A stretch of 64,000 bases of DNA, taken from G958295935 sp965224235. GTDB lineage: Bacteria; Chloroflexota; Dehalococcoidia; Lucifugimonadales; Lucifugimonadaceae. The notes beneath the pieces are model-generated. The model was given only the letters and a program-made list of their open reading frames with translations, searched no databases and was not told where the DNA came from. This document shows, one piece after another, positions 50,224 through 59,131 of the stretch (its first letter is position 1; every line of letters starts with the position of its first letter). A program made the translations under genes and the position numbers. The DNA is taken from positions 1,426,001 through 1,490,000 of the forward strand of contig CBDCYP010000002.1 in NCBI GenBank assembly GCA_965224235.1, read 5' to 3'.

Positions 50224-51147
50224 ATGGCCACTGCACAGGATACGACGGTCGTCCCTCTGTTTGAAACGCCCACTTTCAGTGAGCGCGTGTACGCTCGGCG
50301 CCGCTCCTTGTTCCGCATATTGCGGGCCAACCCAAACTTGGCCGCCGGCCTGGCGGTACTGATCGTGATGGGCTCAATAGCGATCTTCACTGCCACCCCG
50401 TGGGCCATCAAACTGGCGCGCTATGAGCCCACCGAACTGTCGGTACGCGAGCGAGTCGACCGGCCCAGCAGCGCTCACTGGTTCGGCACCGACGATCTCG
50501 GGCGAGACATCTACTCGCGGACCATGCACGGCGCCAAAACGTCGCTTATCGTCGCTTCGTCTGTAGCCGCGATCGTTACTGTTGTCGGCGTAACCTTGGG
50601 CGTAACCGTTGGATACAGCCGCGTCGCCGACAACATCGTGATGCGTATCATGGACGGCATGATGTCCTTCCCGACTCTCGTGCTTGCGCTGGCCCTCGTT
50701 GCTGTTCTTGGCTCTAGTCTGTTCAATGTGATTCTGGTCATTACGATTGTCGATACGCCGGGCATGACCCGCGTGGTCCGCGGAGTCGTACTAAGCATTA
50801 GGGAAAGGCCCTATGTCGACGCTGCCAGAATGTCCGGCGCAAGTCTCCCAAGGATTCTGGCAATCCACATCGCTCCAAATACGCTGGCCCCCGTGATAAT
50901 TCAGATTTCGGTGTTCTTCGCGGGCGCGATTCTTACCGAATCGGCGCTGGCCTTCCTGGGCGTCGGCACCCCCTCGTTCATTCCCAGTTGGGGGAATATC
51001 ATCGCCAGCGGCCGTGTCTACATACAGGTAGGATTCTGGATAGCGTTCTTCCCCGGTGTATTCTTGGCGTTAACAGTGCTGGCGACCAATCTTGTCGGCG
51101 ATGGACTAAGGGACGTGCTCGACCCGAGACTGAGGGGATCGCGCTAA
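50224..51147 (+). CDS. Peptide-type ABC transporter permease (DppC-like)
   Basis: Second permease, 307 aa. Features are an N-terminal cytoplasmic tail, a first span (NLAAGLAVLIVMGSIAIF), the conserved FGTDDLGRDIYSRTMHGAKT, the EAA loop RPYVDAARMSGASLPRILAI, and the C-terminus LVGDGLRDVLDPRLR. The ATG directly abuts the stop of the first permease. An OB-fold lipoprotein gene starts 38 bp after it. Confidence 0.93.
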   Translation: MATAQDTTVVPLFETPTFSERVYARRRSLFRILRANPNLAAGLAVLIVMGSIAIFTATPWAIKLARYEPTELSVRERVDRPSSAHWFGTDDLGRDIYSRTMHGAKTSLIVASSVAAIVTVVGVTLGVTVGYSRVADNIVMRIMDGMMSFPTLVLALALVAVLGSSLFNVILVITIVDTPGMTRVVRGVVLSIRERPYVDAARMSGASLPRILAIHIAPNTLAPVIIQISVFFAGAILTESALAFLGVGTPSFIPSWGNIIASGRVYIQVGFWIAFFPGVFLALTVLATNLVGDGLRDVLDPRLRGSR

Positions 51148-51185
51148 CCGCCTCGGATTTTGAAAACGTATCGGACGGAATGCAC

Positions 51186-51821
51186 ATGGAACGACAGACA
51201 GTAATTTCTATAAGGCATTCGATGCTTTATCTGGCTTTGGCCGGGTTAGTGACACTTCTGCTAGCGCTGGCGGCGTGCGGAGACGGCGCAAGCGAAACCA
51301 GTGATGCGCCCAGGGGTTCGGGGAAGGTGATCACACCGACGCCACTGTCTACCATCCCCATCCCCGCGAGCGGAACGGAAATAGCCCCGCCTTCAACGCC
51401 TACTCCCACCGCAATTATTCAGCCAACTGCAACCCCCACACCGCCTCTACGCACAAAAGACGAAAAGGTTACGGGCGAACTCGTAGACAACATCTCCGCC
51501 GACAAGTTTCCGCGCACAAACGCCCGCGTCCTGGAGCGCAGTTTCCGCAGGGAGGAAGGGTTCGCAGAAGCGAATATTGGAAAATCGTTCCTCATTCAGG
51601 GCAACGTAATAGTGGCCGACCGTCGCGACGACGGCGTGGCATTCGTCGAATTCAAGGCGGGCAACGGGAAAGTTACTTGCGAGTTCGAGATCATCTCAGA
51701 CCCTGAGTTAAGAAGATTCAGCCCCGACGGAACCAACGCAGTCACCGGCACAATAGCTGCCTGGGATCCGGAAACCCGCGTACTCGAAGTCGAAAAATGC
51801 CGCGTAGTGCTTGGTTTCTAG
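51186..51821 (+). CDS. OB-fold (tRNA_anti-like) lipoprotein
   Basis: A 211-aa lipoprotein, set between permease and ATPase genes of an ABC operon. The leader MLYLALAGLVTLLLALAAC ends in a lipobox, followed by about 60 residues rich in Pro and Thr, then a domain from about residue 120 (NIGKSFLIQGNVIVADRRDD, ending VLEVEKCRVVLGF) resembling the OB-fold tRNA_anti-like family. That fold binds nucleic acids or small ligands in other proteins; its role at the cell surface is unknown. ATG at 51186 is used; 51180 is possible. The conserved operon placement suggests an accessory part of the importer. Confidence 0.75.
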   Translation: MERQTVISIRHSMLYLALAGLVTLLLALAACGDGASETSDAPRGSGKVITPTPLSTIPIPASGTEIAPPSTPTPTAIIQPTATPTPPLRTKDEKVTGELVDNISADKFPRTNARVLERSFRREEGFAEANIGKSFLIQGNVIVADRRDDGVAFVEFKAGNGKVTCEFEIISDPELRRFSPDGTNAVTGTIAAWDPETRVLEVEKCRVVLGF

Positions 51822-51894
51822 TGGCCTTGCCCGAGTTTCGAGCCATACACGGAAACACCCCCGCGCTGCGCCGGAGCCGCAAGGCGGCGGGCCG

Positions 51895-52911
51895 ATGACG
51901 CAAGGTCCCAGTTCCCACCTGCTCGACGTTCGAGACCTGCGGACGCAGTTCGCAACGCAGGAAGGAATCGTAAGGGCGGTCGACGGGGTGTCGTTTTATC
52001 TCGATGAAGGCGAGGTGCTTGGCCTGGTGGGCGAAAGCGGATGCGGGAAAAGCGTCTCCGCCCTTTCGTTGATGAGGCTCATCCCCGACCCGCCTGGCAG
52101 AATCGTGGGCGGCCAGGCGTTTTTTGAGGGGCAGGACCTCTTTTCCCTGAATGAATCCCAAATGCGACAGGTTCGCGGCAGCCGGATCAGCATGATCTTC
52201 CAGGAGCCGATGACGTCGCTAACGCCGGTATTGTCGATCGGCCGGCAGTTGAGGGAATCGCTCGAACTTCACCTGAACATGACGAAACAACAGGCCAACC
52301 AGCGCGCAGTCGAATTGCTGGAGATGGTTGGCATTCCCGAATCGGCCAGGCGGATAAACGACTACCCTCATCAACTCTCCGGAGGCCAACGCCAACGCGT
52401 GATGATCGCTATCGCCCTGAGTTGCAACCCCAAATTGCTCATTGCCGATGAGGCGACCACTGCCCTGGACGTGACGATTCAAGCGCAGATACTCGAACTG
52501 ATGAAGGACCTGACCGAGCAGATTGGCACCGCAGTGATCATAATCACCCACAACCTCGGGGTTGTCGCGCGTTACGCGGATCGCGTCAACGTCATGTACG
52601 CGGGCAAAATTCGCGAGACGGGGCGCTCCGACGACATATACGAAAACCCGAAACACCCATACACAGTAGGTTTGCTGAATTCCGTTCCCCGGCTGGATGT
52701 TCCCGCCGATCGGAAGCTCGAACCGATCCGGGGCGATGTGCCTAACTTGATGGCGTTGCCGGCGGGATGCGCGTTCCGCGACAGGTGCGACTGGGCGGTC
52801 GAGCGATGCGGACTCGACGAACCCCCACTTGAAGAGGTCTACCCGGGTCATGGCTCGGCGTGCTGGGAGCGGGACAAAGTGGGAGCGCGCTCGGTGGAGA
52901 TGGCGCAGTGA
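51895..52911 (+). CDS. Peptide-type ABC transporter ATPase (OppD/DppD-like)
   Basis: ATP-binding subunit, 338 aa. Visible are Walker A GESGCGKS, Q-loop FQEPMTS, signature LSGGQRQRV, Walker B LLIADEAT and the switch His in IITHNLG. The OppD-specific C-terminal cysteine-containing region (CAFRDRC) may bind an Fe-S cluster. The frame reaches back to 51811 inside the lipoprotein gene, but the ATG at 51895 starts just ahead of the conserved domain. Its stop overlaps the partner gene by 4 nt. Confidence 0.93.
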   Translation: MTQGPSSHLLDVRDLRTQFATQEGIVRAVDGVSFYLDEGEVLGLVGESGCGKSVSALSLMRLIPDPPGRIVGGQAFFEGQDLFSLNESQMRQVRGSRISMIFQEPMTSLTPVLSIGRQLRESLELHLNMTKQQANQRAVELLEMVGIPESARRINDYPHQLSGGQRQRVMIAIALSCNPKLLIADEATTALDVTIQAQILELMKDLTEQIGTAVIIITHNLGVVARYADRVNVMYAGKIRETGRSDDIYENPKHPYTVGLLNSVPRLDVPADRKLEPIRGDVPNLMALPAGCAFRDRCDWAVERCGLDEPPLEEVYPGHGSACWERDKVGARSVEMAQ

Positions 52912-53957
52912 CGACCGCCGTGCAGACCGCCGGACCGCAAAACTCTACTGGTCAGGATGCCCAAAAGCCTCTCCTGGAGGTCCGCGACCTGAAAGTCTAC
53001 TTCCCGATCACCAAGGGGCTGATACTTCAACGCCGGGTCGGCGAAGTTAAGGCTGTCGACGGAATAAACCTTTCCGTGATGCCGGGTGAGACCCTTGGAC
53101 TTGTTGGAGAGAGCGGCTCCGGCAAGACCACCGCCGGACGGGCTATCGTCCGCTTGCAGGAAGCCACCGAAGGCCAGGTGCTCCTTGACGGTGAAGACAT
53201 TACACGGGCCAGGGGCGCCAACCTGCAAAGGGTTCGGCGCAAGATGGGAATGGTGTTCCAGGACCCTTACGGCTCTCTGAATCCCCGGATGTCGGCTGGC
53301 AGCATCGTGGGCGAGCCATTGGTCATCCACAAGATGCGCCAAAGCAAAGCGGAGTACAGGAAACGCATCGCCGAACTGTTCCATATCGTCGGCCTTAACC
53401 CGTCGATGGCAACCCGCTATCCGCACGAATTCTCCGGAGGCCAAAGGCAACGATTGGGTGTGGCCAGAGCGCTTGCGGCCCAACCCAGTCTGATTGTTCT
53501 CGACGAACCGGTGTCTGCGCTCGACGTTTCGATTCAGGCGCAGGTCATCAACCTGCTCAAAGAGCTACAAGAACAGTTCGGGCTTACCTATCTGTTCATC
53601 GCCCACGACCTGTCCGTCGTTCGCCACACGAGCCACCGGGTAGCCGTAATGTACCTGGGCAAGGTGGTCGAGGTCGCAACTCGGGACGAGTTGTACAACA
53701 ACCCCCTGCACCCGTACACCCAGGCCCTGCTCTCAGCCGTCCCGACCCCAGACCCGCGCCTTGAACGCCAACGGATGCGGATCGTACTGCAGGGGGACAT
53801 ACCCAGCCCGGAAAACCCGCCGAGCGGATGCGTATTTCACACTCGATGCCCAATCGCCGGCGAAGAGTGCTCCCAGTATGTTCCCGAGCTTCGCGAGATC
53901 TCGCCCGGTCACCTTGTCGCATGCATCAAGACAGAGGGCTACGGCAGTTACGGGTAA
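52908..53957 (+). CDS. Peptide-type ABC transporter ATPase (OppF/DppF-like)
   Basis: Second ATPase, 349 aa from this start. Walker A GESGSGKT, Q-loop FQDPYGS, signature FSGGQRQRL, Walker B LIVLDEPVSALD and His-loop FIAHDLS are present, as is the C-terminal FHTRCP region. The GTG at 52908 overlaps the OppD stop (GTGA) and has GGAGA 7 nt upstream, so I prefer it to the open frame from 52860. The two ATPases form a heterodimer that would energise this importer and possibly also the permeases at 31778-33650, which lack ATPases. Confidence 0.93.
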   Translation: MTTAVQTAGPQNSTGQDAQKPLLEVRDLKVYFPITKGLILQRRVGEVKAVDGINLSVMPGETLGLVGESGSGKTTAGRAIVRLQEATEGQVLLDGEDITRARGANLQRVRRKMGMVFQDPYGSLNPRMSAGSIVGEPLVIHKMRQSKAEYRKRIAELFHIVGLNPSMATRYPHEFSGGQRQRLGVARALAAQPSLIVLDEPVSALDVSIQAQVINLLKELQEQFGLTYLFIAHDLSVVRHTSHRVAVMYLGKVVEVATRDELYNNPLHPYTQALLSAVPTPDPRLERQRMRIVLQGDIPSPENPPSGCVFHTRCPIAGEECSQYVPELREISPGHLVACIKTEGYGSYG

Positions 53958-53993
53958 GCCCTGCCCTCTCCGATACCGCCGTTACACGTCTAA

Positions 53994-54125
53994 CAGGGTG
54001 TCTAAAAACAATTGTCATTCTGAGCAAAGCCGAAGAATCTACATTCAACGAGGCGGGCCGGCCCATACGGTTGACCCCGGACCGCCCGGTATTGCTCAGG
54101 ACGGAGGGACTTATTAGACACCCTC
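53994..54125. mobile_element. MITE-like element 2, 132 bp
   Basis: Left end CAGGGTGTCTAAAAA and right end TTAGACACCCTC. Target duplication TAA (perhaps CTAAC) is present at 53989-53993 and again after the right end. It is nearly identical to the copy at 28202-28341 along its whole length, differing by a few bases and by one 8-bp TCATTCTG unit present only in copy 1. It lies between the ATPase gene and the D-aminoacylase gene and leaves the latter's ribosome-binding site AGGGAG intact. Confidence 0.85.
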
Positions 54126-54143
54126 TAACAGGGAGCCCAGTCA

Positions 54144-55736
54144 GTGTTTGATCTTCTCATCAAGGGCGGAACGGTAATCGACGGAACCGGATCGCCTGGC
54201 TTTGCCGCGGACGTGGCGATTAAAGGCGATTCCATTGCGGCGATTGGTCAGATCGACGGAGATTCCGCACGCACGCTCGACGCAACCGGACGTTCGGTTA
54301 CACCCGGCTTCATCGACCTGCATTCACACGCAGACTTCAACTTCTTTCTCGACGCAGGCGCCGATTCCAAAATCACGCAGGGCGTAACCCTCGAATACGT
54401 CGGCAACTGCGGCATCAGCTTTTGCGCTCCATTGTCGGGTGACGCCAAAGAGGACATCGAAACGAGGTACGCGTGGTACCAGGACGGCGGCGAAACACCC
54501 GGTTGGGCCAGGTTCGGCGATTACCTCGACGCGCTCGAATCCAACGGGGCAGCGTTAAATATCGCAACCCAGGTTGGCCACGGGACGATCCGAAAAGCGG
54601 TCATGGGCATGGATTCCAGGGCGCCCGACATCGGTCAAATAAAAAGGATGCAGGCGCTCGTCGCAGAATCGCTCGATGCGGGAGCCTTGGGTTTTTCTAC
54701 CGGCCTGTCCATGGCCCCCGGCTCGTACTCGCTCAACACCGAGGTCATCTCGCTGGTCGAAGTGGCAGCCGACAGGGACAAGCTATATTCAAGCCACGTA
54801 AGGGATTCCGGTTCTGAAGGTCCGGGTCTGTTCGTCGCCACGGAAGAGTTGATCGAGGCCGGAAGAAGTACAGGTTGCCGCGTTCAGTATTCCCACCTCA
54901 AAGCAAACGGAAACATGCGCGGCCGAGCAGACGAACTGCTTGCACGGCTCGACGCGGCCAGGAACAGCGGTATAGACCTGGCGGCGGACCAGTACCCGTA
55001 CGCGGCGGCGAGCGGACCGATGAGCGGGAACGTGTACCCCCGGTGGGCGCTGGAGGGCGGACGCCAAAACGCCCTCGAACGGTTACAGGATGACGATCTC
55101 AGGGCCGAGATCCGCGACGGGCTGACACAAGCCGTCGAACTTATAGGGGGACCCGACCGAATAATGATCGCGTCGTACGTACCTGATCGCAGCCTCGAAG
55201 GGGTCGGCCTCGACGAGGTCGCCGACCGCATGGACGCGGGATACGCAGAGGCCCTTGCGAGGCTGTATGAGCAGTACGACGCCCAACTGATTTTGAGCGG
55301 GATGGCCCAACCGGACGTCGACATGATCGCCACAGCGCCGTTAGTAGCGGTCGGGTCGGACGGTGTTTCGCTCAGAACAACCGGTCCACTATCGGCCGGG
55401 CGCCCGCACCCGCGCAGCTACGGAACCTTCCCCCGGTTTTTTGCAGAGTATGTGAATAAAGGGAAGCTCGTTTCGCTCGAAGAGGCGGTGCGCAAGATGA
55501 CCACATTGCCCGCCGAGCGGTTGCGTCTTCGAAGGCGCGGGAGGGTGGCGCCGGGATTCTTTGCCGATCTGGTCGTCATGGACACCGGCAAGGTATGCGA
55601 CACAGCGACTTTCGCGGCGCCGCACAGCTATTCGACCGGGGTCGACCACGTGTTTGTAAATGGGGCGCAGGTGGTGGCAGACGGGAAGGCGACGGGGCAG
55701 ACTCCCGGACGAGTCATCCGGGACGAGGCCGGCTAG
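54144..55736 (+). CDS. N-acyl-D-amino-acid deacylase
   Basis: Zinc amidohydrolase of the D-aminoacylase family, 530 aa, releasing a D-amino acid and a carboxylate from N-acyl-D-amino acids. Motifs are LLIKGGTVIDGTGSPGF (small beta domain), DLHSHADF (HxH), EYVGNCGISFCAP with the family Cys, GALGFSTGL, YSSHVRD, QYSHLKANG, and the catalytic Asp in VAVGSDGVS. Start GTG at 54144 has AGGGAG upstream. Stop overlaps the convergent aldo/keto reductase gene by 4 bp. A paralogue is at 59504-61096. Its neighbours, an ABC peptide importer and acylases, support a role in D-amino acid use. Confidence 0.9.
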   Translation: MFDLLIKGGTVIDGTGSPGFAADVAIKGDSIAAIGQIDGDSARTLDATGRSVTPGFIDLHSHADFNFFLDAGADSKITQGVTLEYVGNCGISFCAPLSGDAKEDIETRYAWYQDGGETPGWARFGDYLDALESNGAALNIATQVGHGTIRKAVMGMDSRAPDIGQIKRMQALVAESLDAGALGFSTGLSMAPGSYSLNTEVISLVEVAADRDKLYSSHVRDSGSEGPGLFVATEELIEAGRSTGCRVQYSHLKANGNMRGRADELLARLDAARNSGIDLAADQYPYAAASGPMSGNVYPRWALEGGRQNALERLQDDDLRAEIRDGLTQAVELIGGPDRIMIASYVPDRSLEGVGLDEVADRMDAGYAEALARLYEQYDAQLILSGMAQPDVDMIATAPLVAVGSDGVSLRTTGPLSAGRPHPRSYGTFPRFFAEYVNKGKLVSLEEAVRKMTTLPAERLRLRRRGRVAPGFFADLVVMDTGKVCDTATFAAPHSYSTGVDHVFVNGAQVVADGKATGQTPGRVIRDEAG

Positions 55737-56761
55737 GCGGTCTCTGAAGCGGTCTTCACTTCGACCCCATCGTCAAAGTAGTCCGCGACGGAGTAATAAC
55801 CATCGCCGGGTTTCGGCGGGTATGCGGCAACTATACGCTCCACCTCTCCAGTCTCGTCAGAGGTCATCACCCACTCAGACGCCTTGGCGTTCCGGCGGGC
55901 CTGTTCCGGGGTACTTGCCCCGGCTATTACGGTCGCCGTCCCCTCTTTCGACAGTAGCCACGCAAAGGCGAGTTCGCCAATTGCCCTGCCCTGGCCCTCG
56001 GCAAATGACCGGAGTTTCTCCATAAGGTCCAGGTTGTCACTGGTCATTCGTCTGTCTGCGGTGGCGGGTTCTACCTCAAACCGGCTGCCGGCCGGCGCCG
56101 CTTGACCTCCGACGTACTTACCGGTGAGCAACCCCTGAGCCAGCGGCCAGTACGGAATTACCCCTACTCCGAACTTTTGGCATGCAGGGATCATCTCTTC
56201 CTCGGCGGCGCGGTTTACCAGAGAGTATTCAAATGAGGTCGAGACTATTGGTTCTAGGCCATTCGCACGGCACGTCCACACCATCTCGACAAGCCACCAC
56301 GCCGGAGTATTGCACGCCCCGATGTAGCGGACTTTCCCGTGACGGACAAGATCGTCCATAGAACGGAGCACGTCTTCGGTCGGCAACCGGGGATCGGGCC
56401 GGTGCATCATGTACAGATCGATATAGTCCGTACGCAGGCGTCGAAGGCTGCCTTCCACCGACTCGATGACGTGCTTCCTGCCTCCGCCGAACTTGTTTGG
56501 GCCGTACTCCCTCATTGAACCGAACTTCGTGCAGATAACCATCTCCCGACGAAGTCCGCCGTCGAGGGCCAACCCGATGTACTCCTCGGAAAGGCCCTCT
56601 GCGTACACGCGGGATGTGTCGATGAACGTCACGCCACTGTCGGCGGCAGCCCGTACGATGTCAGCGGACTCCGCCGCGTCTCGCCTGATCCCGAAGCTGT
56701 TCGTTCCGAGACCTGACTCGGAAACTTCAAGACCGGAATTGCCAAGATTCCGATAGCGCAA
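55733..56761 (-). CDS. Aldo/keto reductase
   Basis: NADPH-dependent TIM-barrel oxidoreductase, 342 aa. It has the catalytic residues of the family: Asp in FIDTSRVYAEG, Tyr in the same loop, Lys in VICTKFGS and His in YMMHRPDP. N-terminal strand LRYRNLGNSGLEVSESGLG is typical of the AKR group that includes the potassium-channel beta subunit and YajO/Tas. The frame extends to 56791, but the TTG at 56761 has GGGGAGGG upstream, and the domain begins there. It converges with the D-aminoacylase gene and overlaps it by 4 bp. Substrate unknown. Confidence 0.88.
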   Translation of the reverse strand: MRYRNLGNSGLEVSESGLGTNSFGIRRDAAESADIVRAAADSGVTFIDTSRVYAEGLSEEYIGLALDGGLRREMVICTKFGSMREYGPNKFGGGRKHVIESVEGSLRRLRTDYIDLYMMHRPDPRLPTEDVLRSMDDLVRHGKVRYIGACNTPAWWLVEMVWTCRANGLEPIVSTSFEYSLVNRAAEEEMIPACQKFGVGVIPYWPLAQGLLTGKYVGGQAAPAGSRFEVEPATADRRMTSDNLDLMEKLRSFAEGQGRAIGELAFAWLLSKEGTATVIAGASTPEQARRNAKASEWVMTSDETGEVERIVAAYPPKPGDGYYSVADYFDDGVEVKTASETA

Positions 56762-57236
56762 TTCGCCCTCCCCGCCTGCGTGCAGGCACAAAACTGAACA
56801 CCGGCGCAGATCATGCCGACCGATCAGTTAGTTTGATCATTCTTTCACCAATCCGCCCGATGGCGTGCACCGACGCGTGACTCACCGCCGGGCCGTTATG
56901 GTCTGCTAAACCCTTGATCGGGAAACCGGGTCACGGCTGTCAAATGTCCTACCCACTTCCGCGCCGCAACCCTGTTGCAAGATAGATCCGTTCTCTCATC
57001 CCGAGGGGCGACTGTTCGCCGTTTCGCATGCACACTGCCCTGGTTAGAGGTCTGGTACATCAGGCTCAGACATGACCTGATCGCGGCTGCGTGTAACATC
57101 GACGAGTCTTCGCTTGGCAATCCGCAGGTCTGCGCACGACAGGTCGGGCGATTCATGACGGTATAGCGGGCAAATCATAGCGGCACGAACACCAATCGCG
57201 AATCCACGGTCTCGCCGCCGATCCTACGGCGAGAAG
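56762..57236. other. Gene-free gap
   Basis: About 475 bp between the reductase start and the MFS remnant. I see no convincing gene, hairpin or repeat. Short open frames on both strands overlap each other and lack ribosome-binding sites. The conserved N-terminus of the MFS protein becomes readable only from about 57237. Confidence 0.5.
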
Positions 57237-58260
57237 CTGCGTTCCCCGTTCGCGTCCCTCGCCGTCACCAACTTCCGTTACCTGTGGATCGGCCAGTTGT
57301 GCTCCGCGACCGGGATGCACGCCGACATGCTGGCCCGAAGCTGGCTCGTATGGGAACTGACCGGCTCATTCACCGCGGTCGCCGGAGTCAACGTCGCCCG
57401 CGGCGTCCCGATGCTGGCATTTGGCCTCTTTGGCGGAGTGATCGCAGACCGGTTTAACCGCCAGAAAGTCCTTGTGGTCCTTCAGACGTGGACAATGTTC
57501 ATGCATGCCGTCATGGCGGCCCTGGTCATCAGCGGCCACGTCGAACTGTGGCATATCTACGGACTCGCTGCCCTCCTCGGAATCAGCATGTCGATGAACC
57601 AACCGGTTCGCACCTCGATCATTCCGGAGCTTGTCGGCAAAGAGCGGATGCTAAACGCCATCACGCTCAACTCGATGGCAATCAACGGAACCCGTTTCAT
57701 TGGACCGGCGGCGGTCGCATTTATCATCGGATGGCAAGGCGTCGGCGCCGCCTACATAGTGTCGGCAAGCATGTACCTGCTGGTGATCATGGCCACACTC
57801 CGCATCCGGCTGGATGTCGTCAAGCCGTTGTCCGGTACGGGCAACATGGTCGCTCAGCTTTTCGAGGGATTCCGCTACATGGCGGGAAACCGGCTACTAC
57901 TGACCCTAATATTGCTCGGCCTGGGACCTCTGGCAATCGGTATCGCGCACAGGTCGTTGCTGCCTGGCCTGGTATCTGACGTACTGGGTCAGGACGTGGA
58001 GATGCTCGGGATTCTTCAATCCGCGGGGGCAGCCGGCAGCTTGGTGGCCGCCGTCTACCTCGGTTCCAAAACACGCATCGCCAACCGCGGCTACATGATG
58101 CTGGGAGTAACCGCGATCTACGGCCTTGCCCTGCTGGCGATAGGAGGCTCGACTGTCCTTTGGCTGATCATGCCGCTCTACATCACCTCTGCGATGTCGC
58201 AGACTATATTCCGTTCAGCCAACACGATGACGCTGATGGAAATCACGCCCGCGCGCCTTA

Positions 58261-59131
58261 GAGGGTGTCTAAAAAAGGTACAGAGTTCGCGTAGAGGCGA
58301 CGTTGGGCAAGCGCTTAGAGTCATGAATCATGAAGCGCGAATCCTATCCCAGCGACCTAAGCGACCGGGAATGGCAACTGCTGGAACCACTGTTGCCCCC
58401 TCCCAAACCTGGAGGCCGGCCAATCAAGTACTCCCGACGGGAGGTAGTCAACGCTATCCGCTATGTGCTGCGCACCGGGTGCGCGTGGCGGATGCTCCCC
58501 CACGATCTGCCCCCATGGCGTACCACGTTCCACTACTTCCGCACGTGGCGACGGGATGGGAGCTTGGAGCGGGTCCATGCGGCCCTGCGTGACCAGGTGC
58601 GTGTTGCTGATGGCAGAGACGTGTCTCCCAGTGCGGCGATCATAGACAGCCAATCGGTCAAGACGACCGAAAAGGGGGGCCTCGTGGCTATGATGCCGGT
58701 AAGAGAGTCTGTGGAAGAAAGCGGCACATCATCGTAGACACTATGGGATTGGTGTTGGCCGTGGCAGTACATTCGGCCGACATTCAGGACCGTGACGGCG
58801 CCAGGCTGGCGCTTATGCGTTTGGTAGGCAGGTTCCCGCGTCTGGAGCGGATCTGGGCGGACGGGGCCTACGCTGGCAAGCTGGTGTTATGGGCCAAGAA
58901 TGTTGGCGATTGGACGCTGGAGTTGGTGCGGCGTCCAGCGCACCAGAACACTTTCGAGGTCATTCCCCGTCGCTGGGTCGTCGAGCGCACGTTCGCATGG
59001 CTGGGGCGATACCGGCGACTGAGCAAGGACTACGAACAGTTGCCACAGACCACTGAAGCATGGATATACGCCGCCATGACCGGGTTGATGTTGCGACGGC
59101 TAGCGCATCCCAATGCTTTTTAGACACCCTC
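58261..59131 (+). mobile_element. IS5-family insertion sequence, 871 bp
   Basis: Perfect 15-bp terminal inverted repeats GAGGGTGTCTAAAAA and TTTTTAGACACCCTC. The flanking TTA (58258-58260 and 59132-59134), extendable to CTTAG, is the target duplication. The interior holds a two-frame transposase of the IS5/IS427 type. Length is typical. Apart from the ends, the interior is unlike the two MITE-like elements. It interrupts an MFS gene in frame. Confidence 0.92.
58330..59123 (+). CDS. IS5-family transposase (two frames, programmed -1 shift)
   Basis: DDE transposase, about 264 aa if fused. The first frame (58330-58737) holds the N-terminal DUF4096-like domain (YPSDLSDREWQLLEPLLPPP) and the first Asp in IIDSQSVKT. 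The second frame, open through to 59123, holds RIWADGAYAG with the second Asp and WVVERTFAWLGRYRRLSKDY with the final Glu. The heptamer A_AAG_GGG at 58671-58677 is in the right phase to move from the first to the second frame by -1, and the fused protein reads GYDAGKRVCGRKRHIIVDT across the join, a conserved stretch. The stop codon lies inside the right terminal repeat. Confidence 0.88.
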
